DNA from: Siminovitchia thermophila | Lineage (GTDB): Bacteria > Bacillota > Bacilli > Bacillales > Bacillaceae_C | NCBI RefSeq assembly: GCF_016909185.1 | Contig: NZ_JAFBFH010000024.1 | Span: 1 to 64,000, forward strand | Length of the DNA stretch: 64,000 bases | Reading direction: 5' to 3' | Shown here: positions 1-8,461 of the stretch, piece after piece | Numbering within the stretch: the stretch's first letter is position 1 | Layout: the number at the start of each line of letters is the position of its first letter | Translations under genes and position numbers: made by a program | Notes under the pieces: model-generated | Told to the model about the DNA's origin: nothing | Database searches by the model: none | The model's input: only the letters and a program-made list of their open reading frames with translations

Positions 1-81
1 TTATAAAGAATCATTAATACAGCAATAATTGGAGGCGACAAGTGGCATGCATTTTTAAATGCCATTTCATACATTTTTTAC

Positions 82-765
82 TTGCCAAATACAAAGGTTG
101 GTCCCCTTGATTTGGTAGCTGATATGATGCAAGGAGATACAATTTCCCTTATTATGATTCCAGGTTATTTATTCTTTGCAAATAGCTTTAATGTGATCAA
201 GAGTGAGTTTGTTTTAATTCGCATACATAGCCGCAGTTCCCTATGGAATAATGAAATGTTAGCTTTTGGATTATCAGCCTTTATTTTTTCTTTTCTGAGT
301 GTAACGGCGACCTATATCTTAGGCGGATTGATGATCAAAAGCTTTGTAAACCATTGGCAAGATCCTTCTGGGGAACTCGCCGCAATTTTAGCTGAAAACA
401 GCTCACATTTATCCGTTCAATCCTTTCTATATACAAGCCCTAGTGTCCTATTGATTTATGTAGTCTATATGACATTAGGATTGTGTTGTATTGGCTTTGT
501 TTTTGCAGTTATGAAGCTTTTGATAAAAAACACACCATTGGTATTTGTCTTGCTTGTGGTTATTATCATGATAGATAGTTATTCCAGCCAGCTTGGCATA
601 TTATCTCCTTACCTGATGTTAGATAAATTGGGTTTTTTGAACCCTTTTTCTATTTTGGGGAATGCTTTAATCACCTTTAGTGTCATCTTATGTTTTTCAT
701 TTATCGGTAAAAAGCTGATGAATCGTCATGATTTTTTATTTACAAGTAAGAAAGGTAATCGATGA
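82..765 (+). CDS. ABC-2-like membrane permease, 5' end broken or cut off
   Basis: Hydrophobic protein with about five membrane segments, similar in layout to the next gene: both carry a short hydrophobic stretch followed by an R-I-x-S-R patch (here IRIHSRSSLW). It is probably one half of the membrane part of an ABC exporter with the following permease and ATPase. The TTG start at 82 has no ribosome site. Protein-like sequence in the same frame continues upstream to a TAA at 4-6, and a first membrane helix seems to be missing. The gene is therefore either frameshifted near the window edge or starts outside. It ends in an ATGA-type overlap with the next gene. The substrate is unknown. Confidence 0.6.
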   Translation: MPNTKVGPLDLVADMMQGDTISLIMIPGYLFFANSFNVIKSEFVLIRIHSRSSLWNNEMLAFGLSAFIFSFLSVTATYILGGLMIKSFVNHWQDPSGELAAILAENSSHLSVQSFLYTSPSVLLIYVVYMTLGLCCIGFVFAVMKLLIKNTPLVFVLLVVIIMIDSYSSQLGILSPYLMLDKLGFLNPFSILGNALITFSVILCFSFIGKKLMNRHDFLFTSKKGNR

Positions 766-1529
766 TGGAGCTTTTTAAAAAGGTGATCATCCGAGAATGT
801 TGGACGCTGTGGAACTATATTAAATTCCGGCTCATTTTTATATCAATTGTTTTATTTTTGTTGCTGGGTGTACTCTTTGTAAATAGCGAGAATGGAACTT
901 TATTGGATATCGTGTATGGTATGCTGCAAGTCCCGGCCGATGGAGGCAACCCTCTTACATCAAATATTAATTGGCTGACCATTCAATTATTACCCATCTT
1001 TTTAGTAGGAACATACGTTTATGAAGATCTATTCCAATCAGGCCCGTTTATATTATTGCGTATTAGAAGCAGGAGATTATTATGGTTTTCAAAAGTTTTT
1101 ATATTGGCAGTAATTACCTTACTGTATTACTTGCTTATTTTTGTTTTCGTAGAAATAATGGGTTTTTTCTTTCATGTTTCAACTTGGTCTGAAAGTCAAA
1201 TAATTTATATAGAACTTTCCGATCATCTGCTTGGTCTCACTGTTTCTTTCCTAGTGGGAACTTTCACATTACTGATGCTGCAAGCTATATTATCGATTAT
1301 GTTCACACCTATGCTAGGGATTATTCTAGTTGTCATTCTATGTGTTGTAAATTTATATTTTAATACATTCTTTTTCCCGGGGCATATTTCAGATGTTTTA
1401 GCCTATTCCATTATGGATGGTGAACTTCAATTTATGTTAGGATTTACCTTCCATCTATTACTCACCACAGTGTTAATCTTGCTAGGGAGCCATTACTATA
1501 AAAAAGTGGATTTGCTTTATAGAAAATAG
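762..1529 (+). CDS. ABC-2-like membrane permease
   Basis: 255-residue integral membrane protein with about six hydrophobic segments, one near residues 22-42 and the rest clustered after residue 75. A LRIRSRRLLW motif near residue 105 matches a similar motif in the preceding permease, so the two look like paralogues forming a heterodimeric channel. The start overlaps the stop of the upstream gene, which suggests translational coupling, and the ATPase gene follows after 14 bases. No family name is recognised with certainty. Assignment as an ABC exporter subunit rests on hydrophobicity and on the adjacent ATPase. Confidence 0.7.
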   Translation: MMELFKKVIIRECWTLWNYIKFRLIFISIVLFLLLGVLFVNSENGTLLDIVYGMLQVPADGGNPLTSNINWLTIQLLPIFLVGTYVYEDLFQSGPFILLRIRSRRLLWFSKVFILAVITLLYYLLIFVFVEIMGFFFHVSTWSESQIIYIELSDHLLGLTVSFLVGTFTLLMLQAILSIMFTPMLGIILVVILCVVNLYFNTFFFPGHISDVLAYSIMDGELQFMLGFTFHLLLTTVLILLGSHYYKKVDLLYRK

Positions 1530-1543
1530 GAAAGAAGGAATTT

Positions 1544-2197
1544 ATGGTGAACTACCTTGTAATAGAAAATGCCACAAAAGTAATTCACAAAAAGAAAATA
1601 CTAAATAACATAAATCTAAGTTTAGAAAAAGGGAAGATCTATGGTTTTGTAGGACACAACGGCTCTGGGAAAACCATGCTATTTCGCGCTATTTGCGGCT
1701 TTATAAAATTAACGGAAGGCCAAATACATATCAATGGTGAAAAAGTTGGCAAGGATATTTCCTTTCCTAAAAACACTGGAATAATTTTGGAAAATCCTGG
1801 GTTTATTCCACAATATACCGGATTTAAAAACTTAGAGTATCTAGCCTCTATCCATCATAAAATTACAAGTTCAGATATTTATAATGTGCTTGATCTAGTT
1901 GGTTTGAAAGAAAGTGCGGATATTAAAACAAAGAAATATTCATTAGGGATGAAACAACGTCTGGGAATAGCGCAAGCCATTATGGAAGACCCGGATCTGC
2001 TTATCTTTGATGAACCAACCAATGCTTTAGATCGATCTGGTTGTAAAATGTTCCAAAATCTAATGTTCCAATTAAAAGAGCGAGGTAAAACGATTTTGAT
2101 TGCAAGCCATAATGATCAAGAAATTCTCCATTTATCAGATGAGATATATGAAATGGAGAATGGGGCTTTGTCTAAGCAAAGCTCAATGGTACATTAG
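1544..2197 (+). CDS. ABC transporter ATP-binding protein
   Basis: 217-residue ABC ATPase. Visible motifs are Walker A GHNGSGKT near residue 38, the signature YSLGMKQR near residue 129, Walker B LLIFDEP near residue 152 and a switch histidine in IASHND. It ends soon after the core domain, as in small exporters of the bacitracin/lantibiotic-immunity type. The ATG at 1544 follows an AAGAAGG ribosome site. It lies between two permease genes and an exported protein on the same strand, so it should power the two permeases. The exported substrate cannot be told from sequence. Confidence 0.88.
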   Translation: MVNYLVIENATKVIHKKKILNNINLSLEKGKIYGFVGHNGSGKTMLFRAICGFIKLTEGQIHINGEKVGKDISFPKNTGIILENPGFIPQYTGFKNLEYLASIHHKITSSDIYNVLDLVGLKESADIKTKKYSLGMKQRLGIAQAIMEDPDLLIFDEPTNALDRSGCKMFQNLMFQLKERGKTILIASHNDQEILHLSDEIYEMENGALSKQSSMVH

Positions 2198-2209
2198 GGG
2201 GCCGTCTAC

Positions 2210-2707
2210 ATGAATAAAAAAATACTTTTATTAATCATGCTGCTTGTTGTTATAGCGACTAGCATCATCCGAATTTCTCAAGTGAATACAAATGCTTTTG
2301 CATTTAAGGATACTCTTCACCCATTAAAAGAACCCTTTCAAGTAAAAGAATTTACCATCATGGTGAAGAAGGCTTATGAAATGACGGAAGAGGAAATAAA
2401 GTTACAAAAAGAAATGGATCCTACATTTTATATGGAAGATTCGGATACTATTTTGGCAGTTGAACTGAATGTTGAAAATAATGGAAGTTCAGATGACAGA
2501 CTTATGATGAGTGAATTCCAATTAAATAAAGGAATCTATGTGACTTATGCAAGTAGAGAGTTAATACAAAAAGATAGTGAAACAGATTATGTTTTAAAAT
2601 TTGTTGTTCCCAAGAACATTCTTCATTCAAATGAAAAGATTTATTTAGCTGTTCCTCCAGGGGTATGGAATGAAGATAAACGAGATCTCGTAGAATTTGA
2701 AATATAA
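2210..2707 (+). CDS. Exported or membrane-anchored protein of the ABC module
   Basis: 165 residues. One N-terminal hydrophobic segment (about residues 4-18) could be a signal peptide or anchor; there is no lipobox cysteine. The rest is a beta-rich domain whose pattern (VELNVENNGS followed by alternating strands) resembles DUF4352/DUF5067-type extracellular immunoglobulin-like domains; that similarity is an impression. The gene starts 12 bases after the ATPase with a GGGGG-type ribosome site and is followed by a terminator, so it is the last gene of the module. It may act as an accessory or immunity protein. Confidence 0.65.
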   Translation: MNKKILLLIMLLVVIATSIIRISQVNTNAFAFKDTLHPLKEPFQVKEFTIMVKKAYEMTEEEIKLQKEMDPTFYMEDSDTILAVELNVENNGSSDDRLMMSEFQLNKGIYVTYASRELIQKDSETDYVLKFVVPKNILHSNEKIYLAVPPGVWNEDKRDLVEFEI

Positions 2708-2719
2708 TAGACAATGAGG

Positions 2720-2755
2720 GCCTCCAAAACAATTTCTAGGTTTGGAGGCTCATTT
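2720..2755 (+). terminator. Rho-independent terminator of the ABC module
   Basis: GCCTCCAAA at 2720-2728 pairs with TTTGGAGGC at 2741-2749, followed by a T-rich stretch. It lies 12 bases after the stop of the exported-protein gene. Confidence 0.75.
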
Positions 2756-3253
2756 CTTAGTAAGGATCATGCACTACTAACAAAATCGTATTATATCATT
2801 GCTTACTATACTGCTTTTTCCTGCTTATTCTTTTCCTCTTTAATTGATTCCTATGAGCAAACAGGGGGCGATATTACCAGGTGGACCGGGCCCAAAAAGT
2901 TTACGGATAACGATTCACTATGCCGAAATAAAAAAAAGAACAGCTGGACAATTTATAGAACAAGAGGAATATTTACCGTCCCCCAACTGAAACACTTAAA
3001 GAGAAATATGCGCATAAACAGTGCTATTCCAGTTGGCAGTTTATCAGAGCACCAATGGGGAATCATTTTCAAAGCGATGGTCAAGCATGTCCCACGTTTC
3101 AGATGGCCGAAAATAAGAAAAGGAATGTTTATCCGTTTTTGAAATGTTATGATAAGGAAGACTGTTGAACTTGTCATTTCAGAAACGCTGAAAGAGGGCA
3201 TTTTCCCCTCTTTCCATCAACAAACGGTTGTTACGTTTTTGTAAAAATGGATT
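2756..3253. other. Intergenic stretch, no convincing gene
   Basis: Open frames here have no ribosome site and no recognisable family. A 45-codon frame at 2853-2990 (+) contains a glycine/proline run (ILPGGPGPK) and looks mildly protein-like, so this may be a decayed gene. Nothing firmer can be said. Confidence 0.4.
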
Positions 3254-3260
3254 TTCTTAA

Positions 3261-3289
3261 GCATCAGGACTCCTTCCCGATGCTATAAT
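3261..3289 (+). promoter_or_regulatory. Probable chrA promoter with overlapping inverted repeat
   Basis: TATAAT at 3284-3289. The inverted repeat GCATC (3261-3265) / GATGC (3279-3283) occupies the spacer region and could be an operator. The -35 element is weak, which would fit a regulated promoter. Confidence 0.45.
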
Positions 3290-3321
3290 ACTTTTAAAAA
3301 GTAACGATTTGGAGGTTTTCA

Positions 3322-3411
3322 ATGTCAACCCATCACATTTCGAACACCGAATTGACCATGCTTCATCCTACCGATGTTTTTTCTTTAGCTGAAAGAAGGT
3401 GGTTTACATGA
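3322..3411 (+). CDS. Short ORF upstream of and overlapping chrA
   Basis: 29-codon frame starting with ATG after a strong TTGGAGG ribosome site 6 bases upstream. Its TGA overlaps the chrA ATG in the form ATGA (3408-3411). The position fits a leader peptide or a small protein coupled to chrA translation. The sequence (begins MSTHHISNTE) matches no family known to me. It could also be the remnant of a longer upstream gene. Confidence 0.45.
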   Translation: MSTHHISNTELTMLHPTDVFSLAERRWFT

Positions 3412-4601
3412 ATCAGCATCTGTTAAAACGACTGTGGGAAATTTTACTCGTTTCCACAAGGTTAGGGCTCACTTCTTTTGGCGGTCCAGTTGCTCATCTA
3501 GGTTATTTTCATGAAGAGTACGTTCGCAGAAGAAAGTGGATGGACGAAAAAAGTTATGCGGATTTGGTTGCCTTGTGCCAATTTTTACCCGGACCTGCCA
3601 GCAGTCAAGTTGGCATTGGAATTGGGGTCATGCGTGGCGGTATCTTGGGCGGAATCGTTTCTTTTATCGGCTTTACGCTTCCCTCCGTTATCGTGCTCAT
3701 GATTTTCGCTTCCCTTTTACATACATTTCAAGTAGACGAGACCGGTTGGATCAGGGGTCTCAAAATCGTGGCCGTAGCCGTTGTCGCCCACGCGATTATG
3801 GGGATGGCCAAAAGCTTGACTCCGGATGCGAAAAGAAAATCGATTGCCTTATTTGCACTTATCGTGACGCTTGTATGGCCCGCCACCTATACACAAGTAG
3901 GTGTCATCCTGGCGGCAAGCATCATCGGATTGATCTTGTACGGTCAAAAAACAGAATTGGAAAAAGCGGTCACAAGCAAATTCCCCGTTTCCCGAACTAC
4001 TGGATTTATATGTTTATCCCTTTTCTTTGGATTGCTTGTCCTGCTACCGCTGTTAAGAGGGTGGAGCACTGCCGATTGGATTGCTCTTTTTGACAGCTTT
4101 TACCGTTCTGGTTCCCTCGTATTTGGCGGAGGACATGTTGTTTTGCCGTTATTGGAACGTGAATTCGTTCCCGGCGGCTGGTTGAATGAGCAGCAATTTT
4201 TGGCCGGATACGGAGTGGCACAGGCTGTGCCGGGCCCCCTCTTTACTTTTGCCGCCTATATTGGCACTGTGGTTGGTGGGTGGCCAGGGGGATTGTTGGG
4301 AACAGCGGCCATTTTTTTGCCTGCTTTTCTGCTCATTTTAGGCGTTCTCCCTTTTTGGGATGTTCTGCGTGGTAACCCGAAAGTGGCGAGTGCCCTTATG
4401 GGAGTGAACGCTTCAGTTGTCGGCATTTTAATTGCCGCGCTCTATCATCCGATCTGGACCAGTTCCATTTCATCGCCATTGGACTTTTCTCTCGCCGCCA
4501 TCTTATTCAGTATGCTTGTTTATTGGAAATGGCCGCCATGGCTGGTCGTCTTTACCGGTGCTGCGGGCGGGTTCATCATCTCCCTTTTATCCCGCATGTA
4601 A
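3408..4601 (+). CDS. chrA: Chromate transporter, long two-domain type
   Basis: Integral membrane protein of the CHR family, about 397 residues, the usual length of the bidomain form. It exports chromate from the cytoplasm. Both CHR halves are visible: the first with FGGPVAHLGYF and QFLPGPASSQVGIGIG, the second with FGGGHVVLPLLEREFV and GVAQAVPGPLFTF. The ATG at 3408 is preferred to an in-frame GTG at 3399 because it overlaps the upstream short frame (ATGA). The last codons and the stop (TCC CGC ATG TAA) are supplied by the left end of a TTTAT-bounded repeat, so the original C-terminus has been replaced or trimmed. A hairpin terminator follows the repeat. Confidence 0.92.
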   Translation: MNQHLLKRLWEILLVSTRLGLTSFGGPVAHLGYFHEEYVRRRKWMDEKSYADLVALCQFLPGPASSQVGIGIGVMRGGILGGIVSFIGFTLPSVIVLMIFASLLHTFQVDETGWIRGLKIVAVAVVAHAIMGMAKSLTPDAKRKSIALFALIVTLVWPATYTQVGVILAASIIGLILYGQKTELEKAVTSKFPVSRTTGFICLSLFFGLLVLLPLLRGWSTADWIALFDSFYRSGSLVFGGGHVVLPLLEREFVPGGWLNEQQFLAGYGVAQAVPGPLFTFAAYIGTVVGGWPGGLLGTAAIFLPAFLLILGVLPFWDVLRGNPKVASALMGVNASVVGILIAALYHPIWTSSISSPLDFSLAAILFSMLVYWKWPPWLVVFTGAAGGFIISLLSRM

Positions 4602-4737
4602 GGTGCCATATACACCACTTCAAGACTTGAGTTAAAAGGTCTAAGCGGGAGAAAACGACACCTACATGCCCGATTCGTTCAACTAACAGTCAGTAGGAGA
4701 TGGTAGAAAACGCCTACTGAATGAAGTTTCACTTTAT
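4586..4737 (+). repeat. TTTAT-bounded dyad repeat, copy A
   Basis: 152-bp unit beginning TTTATCCCGCATGTAAGG and ending GTTTCACTTTAT. It contains two nested dyads: AGGTG...CACCT around CACTTCAAGAC...GTCTAAGCGGG, and CAGTAGG...CCTACTG. It overlaps the 3' end of chrA. It belongs to a family of eight copies in this window. Confidence 0.92.
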
Positions 4738-4742
4738 AAAAT

Positions 4743-4780
4743 AAGCCGGCTGCCCCGTAAAGGGAGAGCCGGCTTTTTCG
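4743..4780 (+). terminator. Terminator downstream of chrA
   Basis: AAGCCGGCT at 4743 pairs with AGCCGGCTT near 4768-4776, followed by a T run. It lies between the convergent chrA and fosB genes and may serve both. Confidence 0.8.
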
Positions 4781-4787
4781 ATCTCGC

Positions 4788-5213
4788 TTATTCAAAAAAC
4801 GTCACATGTGATTTGGTTTCACGATAATAATCCAATCTATCTTGCAGCGTACCAGTGTGAAACTCAAATTTATGTCCATCAGGGTCGGTAAAATAGATCG
4901 ACTTTTTATCCCTTTCATCCCTTGGACGGCTTGGTAATATGTTGACATGCAACTTTTGCAGTTTCTTATACATTTTTTCAAATTCCGTTTCATCAATGGA
5001 AAAAGCGATATGTGTATAAGATTGGCTTATTTCATTGCGGGGTATATCTTTTTCTTCATTTAACGCAAGCCACATGCCGTTCAAATCAAAGTAGGCTGTC
5101 GTTCTGCCCTTAACAAGCAATCGGGCGTTAAATACATTTTGGTAAAACGTAATCGCTCTTTCCAGATCAGAAACAGAAAATAACAAATGATTAAGACCTT
5201 TGATGGACACCAT
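4788..5213 (-). CDS. fosB: Metallothiol transferase FosB (fosfomycin resistance)
   Basis: 141-residue glyoxalase/vicinal-oxygen-chelate protein, close to the usual FosB length. FosB enzymes add bacillithiol (or L-cysteine) to fosfomycin in the cytoplasm using a divalent metal. The metal ligands expected in the family are present: His9 in GLNHLLFSV, His68 in QSYTHIAFS and Glu117 in [11 protein letters not shown]. The ending HVTFFE is also typical. The ATG at 5213 follows a GGGGGG ribosome site; a longer reading from 5267 has no family support. It lies alone between two repeats, beside other resistance-type genes. Confidence 0.92.
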   Translation of the reverse strand: MVSIKGLNHLLFSVSDLERAITFYQNVFNARLLVKGRTTAYFDLNGMWLALNEEKDIPRNEISQSYTHIAFSIDETEFEKMYKKLQKLHVNILPSRPRDERDKKSIYFTDPDGHKFEFHTGTLQDRLDYYRETKSHVTFFE

Positions 5214-5420
5214 TATCCCCCCAAACATGATCTCTACTATAGATCGTTTTATCGGCCAGAATTGCACCTCCGGAAATGGGACAAAACCCAGTTACCGCAA
5301 AAAATCAATTCCATATAGCTGTAGCTTTAGAAGTAAGTTTGATTCAAATTCCTAATAACTTGTTTGAAAAATAGGACAAGATTGTTCAAATCTGCTCTAA
5401 TGATTGTAACACATTACTTA

Positions 5421-5578
5421 TTTATCCCGCATGTAAGGTGCCATATACACCACTTCAAAATCTTGAGTGAATACAAAAGGTCTAAGCGGGAGAAAACGGC
5501 ACCTACATGCCCGATTGGTTCAACTAACATTCAGTAGGAGAGGGAAGAAAACGCCTACTGAATGATGTTTCACTTTAT
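5421..5578 (+). repeat. TTTAT-bounded dyad repeat, copy B
   Basis: 158-bp unit with the same ends and both dyads as copy A. It lies in the intergenic space upstream of fosB and downstream of the adenylyltransferase remnant. Confidence 0.92.
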
Positions 5579-5724
5579 AAAAAAGTGTGAGCATTTTTGA
5601 CATCCTTGTCGGCAAAGCGCCGATTCAATATTGAGCAAGCACTCAAAAATCGGATCATGAGATATGGTAAGCGCCCGTTCATTGAGCAAGCACCCCATCA
5701 GCTTAACAGGGTGCGTCCGTTTTC

Positions 5725-6607
5725 TTAAAATATTTCTTTTGCGTCAGAAGGTAAATCTCTAACATGTTTAAGATATTGAATCATGTTTCTATCATCATTC
5801 ATTGGATAAGTGAATTGAAAGTGTTTAGCGACATCTTTAGATAAGATTCTAAACAATTCACAAGTAACAAATATTGATTCCCACATATTTGTATATTCAG
5901 AATCAGCATACGTTTTTTGGTACATTTCCCAATATGATTCTGGAAGGTATATTTTAAAATATGTACCAAATTTACCTGTTGAAACTTGAAAATCTTCTTG
6001 TGTCCCAATCCACCAAGTAACCATTTTATCCAAAGATTCTCTTATCGTATATTCAAACATATGCTTTGCATACGGAAGCTCATCACGCCAAATTCCTTTT
6101 GCAACGTTTTGTAAACACCACCAAAAATTGTTTGTATAACTATCGTATTCACCTTGGGATGGCTTTTTGACATGGTAATCTATATCAGTGGGGTAAGGGA
6201 TTGCCGGTAAAAGATGATCTTTATCCAATAAGGGAAGAGTGAGCTTACTCTTTTCCATACTCTTCAAATACAACTTCTTTTGTTTGGATGCGGAGATCTA
6301 TGCGATTTCCATCTGTAAAGAGCATTAAAAATCCGTAAGAGCTCGTAAAATCAAAATCTATTTCCTCGCCGAAATCATTTTTGTCAGGTTCTTGCATCAT
6401 GATTAAATCCCCAAAAGCATTTACCCATGTCTTATCTTTTACAAAAGATACTGTTTCTGTCACAACATAAACAACATCGTAATCCTGGAAAATATCCTTT
6501 GGCACATTCGGATTTGTTCTTGAACCGTTCATATAGACGGCCGGAATACGTTGATCTTCTTTGGCGTTGTTTATGATAAGCCCCATCATTTCTTGTTCAT
6601 TTCTCAT
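5725..6607 (-). pseudogene. aadK: Aminoglycoside 6-adenylyltransferase (AadK-like), frameshifted
   Basis: Two overlapping frames together match the AadK/ANT(6) layout of about 285 residues. The N-terminal part (6245-6607) has MRNEQEMMGLI, the nucleotidyltransferase motif NGSRTNPNVPKD and FQDYDVVYVV. The C-terminal part (5725-6273) has LPLLDKDHLLP and the downstream ANT(6) pattern. The intact enzyme would adenylylate streptomycin. Reading ends at TAA just after EYGKE. Removing one A from the AAAA run near 6257 restores EYGKSKLTLPLL and the full frame. The start has a GGAGGG ribosome site. Everything else looks intact, so this is a recent single-base frameshift or a homopolymer sequencing error. 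Confidence 0.85.
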
Positions 6608-6619
6608 TTCATTTCCCTC

Positions 6620-7022
6620 CGATATATATAGTTGGCTTTACATGGAAAATTCAAAATGGAGGGGCTCGTGGATGATATAAACCAAACTATCATTTATTTA
6701 ACATTTTTTTCCTCTAACCTTCCTCCCTATTTGGAGCCAGCTTTTTTTCATCAGCCATTTCCACATTTATTCGCAGATTCACTCTGCTATCCTGTTAGTT
6801 CCATAAGGTAAGCCGAAACCCCTTCTTTTTTATCAATGAGTAACTTTTTCAAATCGGCGCAACTTTTTTAAACAGTAAAATTTATTTGAATCTACAGTAG
6901 TTGCTCCTATATTGATTTCTTGTTTTTCCCCACCTATATGATGCGAGAAAAAAACATGAAATATATGCTTCATTGTTTCATTCAATTTTCCGCCTCTTCA
7001 TCATTGAATAAAGTCACAATAG
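6620..7022. other. AT-rich intergenic region, nothing recognised
   Basis: No open frame with a ribosome site and no RNA motif was recognised. It should hold the promoter of the adenylyltransferase remnant. Confidence 0.5.
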
Positions 7023-7054
7023 AAAAAGCCCCTTACTCGTTTTCATAAGAGGCT
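7023..7054 (-). terminator. Terminator of the organosulfur operon
   Basis: On the minus strand AGCCTCTTA pairs with TAAGGGGCT (one mismatch region), followed by TTTTTC. It lies about 20 bases after the monooxygenase stop. Confidence 0.75.
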
Positions 7055-7075
7055 CCAGTCGTCCAGTCAACTTCC

Positions 7076-8461
7076 TTAAGAGCGATGTGTGGACAAGTGT
7101 TTCCATGAGTATTGTTTTCCCGGATGATGATTTGCCAACTGGTCAAAGCCAAATAAATGGCCGCGCAATGTTTTCTGTTCGTATTCTTTTTTTACCAATC
7201 CTCGCTCTTGCAACACAGGTATAACAAGCTCTGAAAATTCCTCGAAAGAACCAGGCATGACGGTGTATGTGATATTAAAGCCATCCACACCAGCCTCATT
7301 CACCCACTTTTCCATCTCATCGGCAATCGTTTCCGGTGTTCCTGCAACAACGGGACCAATTCCGCCAATACCTACAAATTCAGCAATTTCATTTATAGTC
7401 CATTGCTTATCAGGATCCGCTTTCGTAAAAATCTCCACCCTGGAACGCATTGCGTCATTTTCAATGAATTGCAGATGTTCGTCGGGATCGTATTGTGAAA
7501 GATCTATACCGGTCCAGCCGCTGAATAAACTCAATGCCCCTTCCCGGCTAATGTGATTTTTATAATCTTTGTATTTAGCTTCCGCTTCCACTTGTGTTTT
7601 GCCAACAATGGGCGTAAACAAGCTAAATATTTTGATCTCATCACCTTTTCTTCCATAATGCTCCGCTTGCTTCCGAATCGTATTAACATATTTTTTGGCG
7701 ATCGAAATGACGGGAGCTGATATATATACTCCTTCCGCATGCTTGGCGGCGAAGGCACTTCCTCTCGGAGATAAGCCTGCCTGATAAATGACGGGAGTTC
7801 GCTGTGGTGACGGTTCACATAAATGGGCGCCGGGTATATGAAAGTAACGGCCATCATGATCGATATCATGAACCTTGGCTGGATCGACAAACATTTTTCT
7901 TTCCCTATCCCTTACAACAGCATCATCTTCCCAACTGCCTTCCCATAACTTGTAACATACTTCCAAATATTCCTCGGCAATATCATAGCGTTCATCATGT
8001 TTAATCTGTTTCTTCAAGCCAATGTTCAATGAAGCACTCTTCAAATAAGAAGTGACAATATTCCAGCCGACTCTTCCTTTTGTCAAATGATCCAAAGTCG
8101 ACATCCGGCGGGCAAATGGATACGGGTTCTCATGTGTCACCGAAGCGGTTACGCCAAATCCAAGATATTCTGTGACAGATGCCATGGCCGGTATAATCAA
8201 AAGCGGGTCATTGATGGGTGATTGCACGGCTTGCCGAAGCGCCGCATCCTTGGTTCCTTCGTAGACATCATAGTGACCGAGCACATCCGCTATAAAAACA
8301 GCATCAAATTTGGCTTTTTCCAACGTTTTCGCCAACTCTATCCACTGTTCCAAATCAGTATAACGATGGGATTGATCATCTGGATGCCGCCACAATCCAG
8401 GAGACTGATTTCCCGGGCAGTTCATGACAAAAGCATTTAATAACATTTTTTTACTGGTCAT
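7076..8461 (-). CDS. FMN-dependent monooxygenase, NtaA/SnaA/DszA family
   Basis: 461-residue bacterial-luciferase-like enzyme of the NtaA/SnaA/DszA/SoxA group, which uses reduced FMN and oxygen. Family features: N-terminal LNAFVMNCPGNQSPGLWRHP, then TASVTHENPYPFARRMSTLD and KGRVGWNIVTS, with AGLSPRGSAFAAKHAEGV in the second half. Length is normal. The start overlaps the stop of the upstream dehydrogenase-like gene (ATGA). A SAM riboswitch upstream of the operon implies use when sulfur is scarce, so the likely role is releasing sulfur from an organic sulfur compound. The true substrate is unknown. A separate flavin reductase must supply FMNH2; none is adjacent. Confidence 0.85.
   Translation of the reverse strand: MTSKKMLLNAFVMNCPGNQSPGLWRHPDDQSHRYTDLEQWIELAKTLEKAKFDAVFIADVLGHYDVYEGTKDAALRQAVQSPINDPLLIIPAMASVTEYLGFGVTASVTHENPYPFARRMSTLDHLTKGRVGWNIVTSYLKSASLNIGLKKQIKHDERYDIAEEYLEVCYKLWEGSWEDDAVVRDRERKMFVDPAKVHDIDHDGRYFHIPGAHLCEPSPQRTPVIYQAGLSPRGSAFAAKHAEGVYISAPVISIAKKYVNTIRKQAEHYGRKGDEIKIFSLFTPIVGKTQVEAEAKYKDYKNHISREGALSLFSGWTGIDLSQYDPDEHLQFIENDAMRSRVEIFTKADPDKQWTINEIAEFVGIGGIGPVVAGTPETIADEMEKWVNEAGVDGFNITYTVMPGSFEEFSELVIPVLQERGLVKKEYEQKTLRGHLFGFDQLANHHPGKQYSWKHLSTHRS

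Noticed and set aside
2714-3142. 142-codon plus-strand frame
   Set aside because: It starts inside the terminator hairpin of the previous operon, has no ribosome site and has no recognisable protein pattern.
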